This document shows positions 32,009-39,163 of a stretch of 39,461 bases of DNA, in pieces. The notes below the pieces were generated by a model, which saw only the letters and a program-made list of their open reading frames with translations, was not told where the DNA came from and did no database searches. The translations under genes were made by a program, and so were the position numbers. Source of the DNA: Actinomycetes bacterium (GTDB taxonomy: Bacteria > Actinomycetota > Actinomycetes > Propionibacteriales > Nocardioidaceae); assembly GCA_023252095.1 (NCBI GenBank), contig JAHEXN010000002.1, positions 1 through 39,461 of the forward strand, in the 5' to 3' direction. Each line of letters starts with the position of its first letter. The first letter of the stretch is position 1.

Positions 32009-33508
32009 ATGGACTTTGCACCTGTCATCGACGGCTTCGGGGTCGTCCTTCAGCCCGAGAACCTGCTCTACTGCCTGATCGGCGTCACGGTCGGCATGCT
32101 GATCGGCGTGCTGCCGGGCCTCGGCCCGGCCGCCACCGTCGCGATCCTGCTGCCCATCACGCTGACGGTCGAGCCCGTCACGGCCATCATCATGCTGGCC
32201 GGCATCTTCTACGGCGCCCAGTACGGCGGCACCATCACGTCGGTCCTGCTGCGGCTTCCCGGTGAGGCGTCATCGGTCGTCACGGTGTTCGACGGCTACG
32301 CGATGGCCCGCCAGGGCCGCGCTGGCGCGGCTCTCGGCATCGCCGCGATCGGCTCGTTCGTCGGTGGCACGCTTGCCATCATCGGCCTGACGTTCTTCGC
32401 GCCGCTCGTGGCGTCGTTCGCCCTCGACTTCGGCCCGCCGGAGTACACGATCCTGGCGCTGCTCGGCATCCTGCTCGTCGCCTCGGTCGGCAGCGGCACC
32501 CTGGTCAAGGCGCTCATCGCCGCCGCGATCGGCCTGCTGCTCGCGACGATCGGCCGCGACAGCTTCACCGGCTCGGAGCGCTTCACGTTCGGGATCCTGC
32601 AGCTCAGCGACGCGCTCGACTTCGTGCCAATCGCGATGGGCGTCTTCGGTCTCGGCGAGATCCTCTACAACCTCGAGGACCGGAACAACAACACCAAGGC
32701 GCCCACCAAGGTCACCAAGGTGCTGCCCAGCAAGGCGGAGCTCAAGCAGTCCTCCGGCGCGATCGGCCGCGGATCGGTCATCGGCTTCTTCCTCGGCATC
32801 CTGCCCGGCGGTGGCGCGGTCCTGTCGTCGCTCGCGGCGTACGCGTACGAGAAGAAGCGCTCCAAGAACCCCGAGCGCTTCGGCCAGGGCGCGATCGAAG
32901 GCGTTGCCGCCCCCGAGTCGGCCAACAACGCCGCCGCGACCTCGTCGTTCATCCCGCTTCTGACGCTCGGCATCCCGGCCAACGCCACGATCGCCGTGAT
33001 CTACGGTGCGCTGTTGATCCAGGGCGTCACGCCCGGTCCGCAGCTCGTCGAGGACCACCCCGACATCTTCTGGGGCGTCGTCAACTCGATGTACATCGGC
33101 AACGTCTTCCTGCTGATCATGAGCATCCCGCTCATCGGACTCTTCGTGAAGATCCTGCAGGTGCGCGCCGCGATCCTCGCGCCCATCACGGTGCTCATCA
33201 CGCTGATCGGTGCCTACACGATCAACAACAGCGTGTTCGACATCTTCCTGGTGTGCCTGTTTGGCGCGATCGGGTACCTCATGAAGAAGGTCGGGCTCGA
33301 ACCCGGGCCGCTCGTCCTGGCATTCGTGCTCGGTGTGCTCCTCGAGAGCTCGCTGCGCCGTTCGCTGATCCTGTTCGGCGGTGACCCGACCGGCTTCCTC
33401 GGGCGACCGATCTCGGGCACGCTGGTGGCGATCCTCGTCGCCGTGATCGCGTTCCCGCTCATCGCGAAGCTGTGGAAGAGCAAGTCCAAGCAGAAGGAGC
33501 TCGTATGA
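32009..33508 (+). CDS. Tripartite tricarboxylate transporter large permease (TctA family)
   Basis: A 499-residue permease with about 11-12 helices. Family signatures are MLIGVLPGLGPAATVAILLPITL, FYGAQYGGTITSVLLRLPGEASSVVTVFDGYAMARQGRAG and EGVAAPESANNAAATSSFIPLLTLGIPANATIAVIYGAL. The N-terminal PGLGPA and internal APESANNA loops are the substrate path motifs. The last residues are basic (LWKSKSKQKELV). The TGA overlaps the ATG of the universal stress gene. Confidence 0.95.
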   Translation: MDFAPVIDGFGVVLQPENLLYCLIGVTVGMLIGVLPGLGPAATVAILLPITLTVEPVTAIIMLAGIFYGAQYGGTITSVLLRLPGEASSVVTVFDGYAMARQGRAGAALGIAAIGSFVGGTLAIIGLTFFAPLVASFALDFGPPEYTILALLGILLVASVGSGTLVKALIAAAIGLLLATIGRDSFTGSERFTFGILQLSDALDFVPIAMGVFGLGEILYNLEDRNNNTKAPTKVTKVLPSKAELKQSSGAIGRGSVIGFFLGILPGGGAVLSSLAAYAYEKKRSKNPERFGQGAIEGVAAPESANNAAATSSFIPLLTLGIPANATIAVIYGALLIQGVTPGPQLVEDHPDIFWGVVNSMYIGNVFLLIMSIPLIGLFVKILQVRAAILAPITVLITLIGAYTINNSVFDIFLVCLFGAIGYLMKKVGLEPGPLVLAFVLGVLLESSLRRSLILFGGDPTGFLGRPISGTLVAILVAVIAFPLIAKLWKSKSKQKELV

Positions 33509-33894
33509 CCGTGCTGGTGGGATTCCTCCCGACGGCCGAGGGTGAGGCCGCGTTCCGCGCCGGGCTCGACGAGGCGAAGCGTCGCGGCGAGAGCCTGACC
33601 CTCGTCAACTCTCCACGCAGCGGCGCTCCCGTCACGGCGAGCAAGGCCGACGAGGACGCGCTCGCCGAGCTCGTCGCCGCGGCCGCTGCGGCCGACATCG
33701 AGCTCGTGGTGCGCCAGGACGCGCACGACGACGACCTCGCGGGCACCCTTCTGGAGATCGCCGACGAGGTCGACGCCTCGGTCATCGTGATCGGCCTGCG
33801 TCACCGCTCGGTCGTGGGGAAGCTCCTGATGGGCAGCAGTGCTCAGCGTCTGCTGCTCGACAGCACGCGCCCCGTGCTCGCCGTCAAGCCGTAA
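33505..33894 (+). CDS. Universal stress protein family protein
   Basis: A 129-residue single UspA domain: TVLVGFLPTAEGEAAFRAGLDEAKRRGESLTLVN at the N-terminus and the ATP-binding pattern IGLRHRSVVGKLLMGSSAQRLLLDSTRPVLAVKP at the C-terminus (G-x2-x9-G-S/T type). ATGA overlap couples it to the permease. Usp genes fused or adjacent to transporters are known and may tune the carrier by nucleotide binding. That role is inference. Confidence 0.92.
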   Translation: MTVLVGFLPTAEGEAAFRAGLDEAKRRGESLTLVNSPRSGAPVTASKADEDALAELVAAAAAADIELVVRQDAHDDDLAGTLLEIADEVDASVIVIGLRHRSVVGKLLMGSSAQRLLLDSTRPVLAVKP

Positions 33895-33899
33895 CCCGG

Positions 33900-34895
33900 A
33901 TGCGCGCCGCCTTCATGCAGGAGGCCGGCCGCGTGGAGGTCGGGGACTTCCCCGAGCCCACAGCGGGTCCGGGCGAGGTGCTGGTGCGGATGCACCACGC
34001 GTCGATCTGCGGCTCCGACACCCATGTCGTGCTCGACGGTTTCCACCGTCCCGAGCGCTTCGGCGATCCGGGCTACCCCGGGCACGAGGGGGTCGGCGTG
34101 GTGGCGGTGTCGCAGTCCGACCGCTTCGCTGCGGGTGACCGCGTGCTGACCGTGCCGCCCGGCTGGCTCGGCGCCTGCTGGGCGGAGCTCCAGGTCGTGC
34201 CCGAGGCGTACCTGGTGCCGATCCCTGACGGGGTCTCCCTCGAGCGCGGGCTCATGGCCCAGCAGCTCGGCACCACGATGTTCGCGATGAAGAAGTTCGG
34301 GCACCCTGACGGCGACGTCGCGGTCGTGATCGGTGCCGGCTCGGCCGGACTGTACTTCGTGCAGCACCTGCGGCGCCTCGGCTACCCGCACGTCGTCGTC
34401 GCCGAGCCTGATGCCGACCGACGTGCCCTTGCCGCCGGGCTCGGTGCGACGCGGGTCGTGGACCCGGCGGGGGAGTCGCTCGTCGAGGTCGTGGCCGCGC
34501 TCACCTCCGGTTCGGGCGCCGCGCTCGTGATCGAGGCGGCGGGCTACGACGCCCTGCGCGCCGCCGCGATCGAGATGGTGCGCCACAGCGGCACGGTCGG
34601 CTTCTTCGGCTACCCCGAGCGCAGCGGCGATGCGCCGTACCCGTCATTTCTGGCCTTCCGCCGCAACGTCTCGATCGAGTGGGTCAACGGTGCCCAGCTC
34701 GAGCCGGGTCTCGCCTCGTTCCGCGAGGCCATGGCGCTGATCGCGGCCGGTGAGATCGCGGTCGACCACTGCCTCGAGCGCTTCCTCGACCTCGAGGACG
34801 TCGATGCCGCCGTCCGCGTGGCGAAGCAGGCCGGCGGGGGAGCGGCGAAGATCAACCTCACGCTGCCCGCGGGACGTATGGCCTCCGCTGGTTGA
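33900..34895 (+). CDS. Zinc-dependent medium-chain dehydrogenase
   Basis: A 331-residue MDR-family dehydrogenase. Catalytic zinc ligands are in SICGSDTHVV (Cys38) and GHEGVGVV (His near 61, Glu). The structural-zinc four-Cys loop is absent, as in some sugar-acid dehydrogenases. The Rossmann motif is GAGSAG, followed by VAEPDADR with an acidic residue favouring NAD. It starts 5 nt after the Usp stop, as the last gene of the importer operon. It may oxidise a hydroxyl of a sugar acid entering the pathway. The TGA stop lies inside the first copy of an intergenic repeat. Confidence 0.88.
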   Translation: MRAAFMQEAGRVEVGDFPEPTAGPGEVLVRMHHASICGSDTHVVLDGFHRPERFGDPGYPGHEGVGVVAVSQSDRFAAGDRVLTVPPGWLGACWAELQVVPEAYLVPIPDGVSLERGLMAQQLGTTMFAMKKFGHPDGDVAVVIGAGSAGLYFVQHLRRLGYPHVVVAEPDADRRALAAGLGATRVVDPAGESLVEVVAALTSGSGAALVIEAAGYDALRAAAIEMVRHSGTVGFFGYPERSGDAPYPSFLAFRRNVSIEWVNGAQLEPGLASFREAMALIAAGEIAVDHCLERFLDLEDVDAAVRVAKQAGGGAAKINLTLPAGRMASAG

Positions 34896-35255
34896 GGCAT
34901 GAGTGCGCCCCTGGCGCGCGAGCCTCGAAACCTCGTACACCTGACCGCACCGGTCACCCCGGACAAGCGGCCACGGACCAGGCGGCGGGGCGGACGAGCG
35001 ATGCTGCGTTTGGGCTGCCCTGGCTACCGGAAAGCCTCATCTCTGGTCCGCGACCGACCAGCACCGATGCATCCGGGTAGCCCCAGCGACCCGGATGCAT
35101 CATCCTCGGTCCACCCGGCAGCGCGCGGCACCCGAGGGGCCCCCTCCGCCGTGGTCCGTGGCCGCTTGTCCGGTGCCACGGCGGGCGGTCACCTGACCGG
35201 TGGTTTCGCCCTTCGAGGCTCACTCGTTCCTCGCTCGCACCTCAGGACCCGGCTC
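34890..35255. repeat. Nested inverted-repeat region between convergent genes
   Basis: This 439-nt gap has no credible gene. Its outer ends are two oppositely oriented REP-like units (34890-34932 and 35202-35248). Inside is a 22-bp perfect inverted repeat, CCGGACAAGCGGCCACGGAC plus CA (34959-34980) against 35152-35173, extending imperfectly further inwards. At the centre is a 13-bp perfect palindrome pair, GATGCATCCGGGT (35066-35078) and ACCCGGATGCATC (35089-35101). The whole could fold into one long cruciform or hairpin of about 360 nt. It may be a compound repeat or a small non-autonomous element. Confidence 0.65.
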
Positions 35256-35288
35256 AACCGGCGGGTGCCGGGGACCCCAGACGCACGA

Positions 35289-35319
35289 GACCCCCTCCAC
35301 TCGCGGGGTGGAGGGGGTC
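35289..35319. terminator. Terminator of the aldarate operon
   Basis: GACCCCCTCCAC (35289-35300) and GTGGAGGGGGTC (35308-35319) form a perfect 12-bp stem with a 7-nt loop. Flanking CACGAG/CTCGTG can extend it. It lies 16 nt beyond the stop of the galactarate/talarate dehydratase gene. Confidence 0.8.
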
Positions 35320-35334
35320 AGCTCGTGTGAGGGA

Positions 35335-36552
35335 TCAGGCGCGCGTGCCGAACTCCGCGGTCGCAACGGTCCAGGCACGCGCCTGCTCGCTCAGCGTGAA
35401 GCCGAGGCCCGGGCGGTCCGAGACCCACATGCGGCCGTCGCGCGTCTCGAGGCTCTCGTTGAAGAGCGGGTCGAGCCAGTCGAAATGCTCGACCCAGGGC
35501 TCGATCGAGTACGCCGCGGCGAGGTGGACGTGGATCTCCATCGCGAAGTGCGGCGCGAGCTCGAGCTGCTTGGACTCCATGATCGTCGTCAGCTTGAGGA
35601 ACTGCGTGATGCCGCCGATGCGCGGGGCGTCGGGCTGCACGATGTCCTGGGCGCCGACCTCGATCAGGTGGAGGTGCTCGGCGACGCTCGCGAGCATCTC
35701 GCCCGTCGCGATCGGGGTGTCGAGCGAGCGACGCAGCTCGGCGTGGCCCTCGGCGTCGTACGCGTCGAGGGGCTCCTCGATCCAGACGAGGTTGAAGTCC
35801 TCGAAGATCCGGCCCATGCGCATCGCGGTGGCGCGGTCCCACTGCTGGTTGGCGTCGACCATGAGCGGCACGTCGGCGTCGAGGAACTCGCGCACGGCTG
35901 TCACCCGGGCGACGTCGGTGCGCCAGTCGGGCTGGCCGACCTTGAGCTTGATCGCGCCGATGCCGGCCTCGAGCGACGCGGCGGCGTTCTCCTTGACCTG
36001 CTCGATCGGCGTGTGGAGGAAGCCGCCCGAGGTGTTGTAGGTGCGGACGGAGTCGCGGTGCGAGCCGATCAGCTTGGCGAGCGGCAGGCCCGCGCGCTTC
36101 GACTTGAGGTCCCACAGGGCCACGTCGAACGCGGCGATGGCCTGCGTGGCCAGACCGCTGCGACCGACGGAGGCCCCGGCCCAGCTGAGCTTGACCCACA
36201 GCTTGGCGATGTCGCTCGGGTCCTCGCCGATCAGGACGTCACCGATCTCCTTCGCGTGCGCGAACTGGCCGGGGCCGCCTGCACGCTTGGAGTACGAGAA
36301 GCCGACGCCCTCGTGGCCGCCCTCGGTCTGGATCTCCACGACGAGGAACACGACCTCGGTCATGGGCTTCTGGCGGCCGGTCAGGACCTTCGCGTCGCTG
36401 ATCGGGGTCGCCAGTGGCAGCACGACCGACGACAGCTTGATGTGGGCGATGCGGTCGACCGTGGCGGGGCCCGCGGACGCGGCCAGGATCGCTGCGTCGG
36501 GGCCCGAGAGGGCGCTGGTGGTGGAGGTCGTGCTTGAGGCGGTCACGGTCAT
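35335..36552 (-). CDS. L-talarate/galactarate dehydratase (enolase superfamily)
   Basis: A 405-residue enolase-superfamily dehydratase acting on galactarate and/or L-talarate to give 5-keto-4-deoxyglucarate. The barrel has the K-x-K base in GAIKLKVGQPD, metal ligands in LMVDANQQWD, WIEEPLDAYDAEGHAEL and ATGEMLASV, and the His-Asp side in APHFAMEIHVHLAAAY. The run SIEPWVEHFDWLDPLFNESL closely follows the Salmonella TalrD/GalrD family. About 35 N-terminal residues are Ser/Thr-rich and probably disordered. It starts one base after the aldehyde dehydrogenase stop, third in the kdgD operon. It gives the cell a second entry, besides GudD, into the same intermediate. Confidence 0.9.
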   Translation of the reverse strand: MTVTASSTTSTTSALSGPDAAILAASAGPATVDRIAHIKLSSVVLPLATPISDAKVLTGRQKPMTEVVFLVVEIQTEGGHEGVGFSYSKRAGGPGQFAHAKEIGDVLIGEDPSDIAKLWVKLSWAGASVGRSGLATQAIAAFDVALWDLKSKRAGLPLAKLIGSHRDSVRTYNTSGGFLHTPIEQVKENAAASLEAGIGAIKLKVGQPDWRTDVARVTAVREFLDADVPLMVDANQQWDRATAMRMGRIFEDFNLVWIEEPLDAYDAEGHAELRRSLDTPIATGEMLASVAEHLHLIEVGAQDIVQPDAPRIGGITQFLKLTTIMESKQLELAPHFAMEIHVHLAAAYSIEPWVEHFDWLDPLFNESLETRDGRMWVSDRPGLGFTLSEQARAWTVATAEFGTRA

Positions 36553-36553
36553 G

Positions 36554-38101
36554 TCACTCCTGGTTCGGGGCCGGCTCGAGGCGGCCGTCGACGGTGCGCG
36601 GGACGCTGAAGGGGTTCTCGTCGCGCAGCTCGGTGGGCAGGAGCGCCGCAGGCACGTCCTGGTAGGCGACGGGGCGCAGGAAGCGCTCGATCGCGCGGCT
36701 GCCGACCGACGTGGTGGCCGGGGCCGAGGTGGCGGGGAAGGGACCGCCGTGGACCATCGTGTGGCCGACGTCGACGCCCGTGGGCCAGCCGTTGACCAGC
36801 AGGCGGCCGGCGACGAGCTCGAGCTCGCCGAGCAGGTCGCGCGCCAGGTCATCGTCGCCCTCGCCGAGGTGGATCGTCGCGGTCAGCTGGCCCTCGAGCC
36901 CCTCGGCGAGGTGCGGCAGGCGACTCGTGTCCGAGACGCGCACCACGAGCGCAGCCGGGCCGAACATCTCGTCGTGCAGCGTGGGGTTCGCCGCGAAGAC
37001 CTCGTCGGTCGTCTCGAACAGGCGCGGCGTCGACGACACGGCGACCTCGCCGGGAGCCTGACCCGCGCCGACCTGGGTGACGCCGTCGATGCCGCCCGTG
37101 CGGGACGTCGCGGAGTCGAAGGCGCCCGCGATGCCGGCGGTCAGCATGGGACCAGCGGCCACGTCGGCGAGAGCGTCGCTCGCGACCTTCACGAACTCGT
37201 CGGCACCCGCGCCGTCGGCCACGAACACCAGGCCGGGCTTGGTGCACAGCTGGCCGGCACTGCCGGTCAGCGAGCCAACGAAGCCGCGGGCGACATCGGC
37301 CGCGCGCTCGTCGAGGGCGCCCGGCAGCAGGAACACGGGGTTGACCGCCGACATTTCGGCATAGACCGGGATCGGCACGGGGCGGGCCTGAGCCGCCGCG
37401 ACGAGTGCGAGTCCGCCGCCGCGCGAGCCGGTGAAGCCGACGGCCTTGATGCGCGGATCGGTCACGAGTGCGGTGCCGAGCTCGTGCGTCGTGCCCTGCA
37501 GCAGCGAGAAAACGCCCTCGGGCAGGCCGTGCTCGGCCACGGCCGCGCGGATGGCTCGACCGACGATCTCGGACGTGCCGGGATGCGCGGGGTGGCCCTT
37601 GACGACGACGGGACAGCCCGCGGCGAAGGCCGAGGCGGTGTCGCCGCCCGCGACCGAGAAGGCGAGCGGGAAGTTGCTGGCGCCGAACACCGCGACGGGG
37701 CCGATCGGCACGGCACGCTGGCGCAGGTCCGGGCGGGGGAGTGGCGCGCGGTCCGGCAGGGCCGGGTCGATGCGCACGTCGCGCCAGGCGCCGTCGCGCA
37801 CGACGTCCGCGAACATGCGCAGCTGGCCGACCGTGCGGCCGGTCTCGCCCTGCACCCGACCCAGGGGCAGGCCGGTCTCGGCCTGGACGGTGGGCCACAG
37901 CTCCTCGGTCGAGGCCTCGATGTTCGCGGCGACGCTCTCCAGGAAAGCGGCGCGCACGTTCGGGGTCGTCGCCCGGAAGGCGGGGAACGCCTCCGCGGCG
38001 AGCCGGGCGGCCGTGTCGACCTCGGCCGGGCCGTGCTCGGGGAACTCGGGGCCGACGGGCTCGCCCGTCGCGGGGTTGAACGCGGTGAACGTGCTGCTCA
38101 T
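36554..38101 (-). CDS. 2,5-dioxovalerate (alpha-ketoglutaric semialdehyde) dehydrogenase
   Basis: A 515-residue NAD(P)-dependent aldehyde dehydrogenase of the KGSADH branch. The nucleophile Cys is in SAGQLCTKPG, the general base Glu in PVYAEMSAVNPVF, the cofactor loop in VGFTGSRGGG, and the N-terminal FGASNFPLAFSVAGGDTASAFAAGCPVVVK is diagnostic. It oxidises 2,5-dioxopentanoate to 2-oxoglutarate, the last pathway step. It begins 4 nt after the kdgD stop and ends 1 nt before the dehydratase start, so all three are one operon from the LysR-type promoter. Confidence 0.93.
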   Translation of the reverse strand: MSSTFTAFNPATGEPVGPEFPEHGPAEVDTAARLAAEAFPAFRATTPNVRAAFLESVAANIEASTEELWPTVQAETGLPLGRVQGETGRTVGQLRMFADVVRDGAWRDVRIDPALPDRAPLPRPDLRQRAVPIGPVAVFGASNFPLAFSVAGGDTASAFAAGCPVVVKGHPAHPGTSEIVGRAIRAAVAEHGLPEGVFSLLQGTTHELGTALVTDPRIKAVGFTGSRGGGLALVAAAQARPVPIPVYAEMSAVNPVFLLPGALDERAADVARGFVGSLTGSAGQLCTKPGLVFVADGAGADEFVKVASDALADVAAGPMLTAGIAGAFDSATSRTGGIDGVTQVGAGQAPGEVAVSSTPRLFETTDEVFAANPTLHDEMFGPAALVVRVSDTSRLPHLAEGLEGQLTATIHLGEGDDDLARDLLGELELVAGRLLVNGWPTGVDVGHTMVHGGPFPATSAPATTSVGSRAIERFLRPVAYQDVPAALLPTELRDENPFSVPRTVDGRLEPAPNQE

Positions 38102-38105
38102 GAGG

Positions 38106-39020
38106 TCAGGACACCTTCTTGACGAGGTCGGTGAGCTCGGCCAGCTGGCTCGGGGACAGGTCGGTGACGGGCGGACGGACCGGACCGGCCGTGCGACCGA
38201 TCGCCGTCATGCCCGCCTTGACGATGCTGACGGCGTAGCCCGCGCCCTGGTTGCGCAGGTTGCAGTACGGGATCACGAAGTCGTTGAGCGCCGTGCGGAC
38301 GTGGGCGGTGTCGTTCGAGCGTACGGCGGCGTAGAAGTCGAGGGCGAACTCCGGCACGAAGTTGAAGATCGCCGAGGAGTAGGTCGTGAGGCCCAGGCTC
38401 AGGTACGGCAGCGCGAACATTTCAGCGGTCGGCAGGCCACCGACGTAGAGGAGGCGGTCACCGATCTGCGAGTAGATCCGCGTCATCTGGTCGACGTCGC
38501 CGGCGCCGTCTTTGAAGCCGACCAGGTTCGGGCACGCCTCGACCAGGCGCGCGACCGTAACGTCGCTGTAGATCGCGTTGGCGCCGTTGTAGATGATGAC
38601 GCCCAGCGAGGTCGCGTCGCACACGGCCTTGACGTGCTGGAACAGACCCTCCTGGCCGGCCTCGGTCAGGTACGGCGGGAACAGCAGGATGCCCGCGGCG
38701 CCGACCTCCTCGGCGGCCTTGGCCAGCTCGATCGCGGTGCGGGTGCCGTAGCCGGCGGGGGCCAGCACGGGTGTGCCCTCCGGGGCGCTCTGCACGGCGG
38801 CAGCGACGACCTGCACGACCTCGGGGATCGTGAGGGAGAAGAACTCGCCCGTGCCGCCTGCGGCGAAGAGGCCCTAGGCGTCGTACTGGCCGAGCCACTC
38901 GATGTTCTCGCGGTACGCGGCCTCGTCGACCTCGAGGTCGGCGTTGAAGTGCGTGACGGGGAACGAGAGCAGTCCTCGCCCGAGGTGGGCGGCGAGCTCG
39001 GTGGGCGACTGCGTGGTCAT
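38106..39020 (-). pseudogene. kdgD: 5-dehydro-4-deoxyglucarate dehydratase, interrupted by an in-frame amber codon
   Basis: A DapA-family lyase/dehydratase that turns 5-keto-4-deoxyglucarate into 2,5-dioxopentanoate. From ATG 39020 the frame gives 48 normal residues (MTTQSPTELAAHLGRGLLSF ... WLGQYDA), then TAG at 38876-38874 (codon 49), then a perfectly conserved remainder: GLFAAGGTGEFFSL, Tyr in GVIIYNGANAIYSD, and the Schiff-base Lys170 in VGFKDGAGD. Total 305 codons, the usual family size. Homologues usually have a small residue at the stop position (for example DASGLFAAGG), and TCG to TAG is one change. No other damage is seen, so this is a fresh nonsense mutation, a base-call error, or readthrough. 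Confidence 0.85.
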
Positions 39021-39051
39021 GGGTCTCCTCCAGGTGTGGCGTTCCCCACAG

Positions 39052-39118
39052 ACCCTAGGAAGCCGATTGATCCACGTCCAACACTCTTCCTGGATGGATT
39101 GATGCTCTCAGGGTATTG
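39052..39118 (-). promoter_or_regulatory. LysR-regulated promoter of the kdgD operon
   Basis: Read on the minus strand: operator CAATACCCTGAGAGCATCA (39118-39100), 18 nt, TTGGAC (39081-39076), 18 nt, TAGGGT (39057-39052). The leader to ATG 39020 is about 25 nt and contains GGAGGAG. The same two 18-nt distances occur at gudD and the importer. A separate 9-bp inverted pair, GTTCCCCAC (39041-39049) and GTGGGGAAC (39122-39130), flanks this promoter. Confidence 0.85.
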
Positions 39119-39163
39119 GTAGTGGGGAACGACTGGTCGGTTCGTCCGCACTACGCTGGGGTG

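Noticed and set aside
34896..35334. A small gene in the 439-nt gap
   Set aside because: The open frames there run through inverted repeats, lack ribosome-binding sites, and resemble no protein.
35200..36537. 445-residue open frame on the plus strand opposite the talarate/galactarate dehydratase
   Set aside because: It is a shadow with Val/Arg/Asp-biased composition, and it begins inside an intergenic repeat.
38106..38816. kdgD read as a complete 236-residue gene starting at GTG 38816
   Set aside because: It would lack the first third of the barrel including the GTGE loop, has no ribosome-binding site, and the upstream frame is clearly homologous.
38874..38876. Amber codon as pyrrolysine or another programmed recoding
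   Set aside because: No pyrrolysine genes or recoding structure are visible, the family does not need a special residue here, and a point mutation or base error is simpler.
39111..39116. GGGTAT as a stress-type -10 for the DUF817 gene
   Set aside because: The bases belong to the conserved LysR operator, and the distance to GTG 39164 with no ribosome-binding site does not fit. TACGCT at 39152 fits better.
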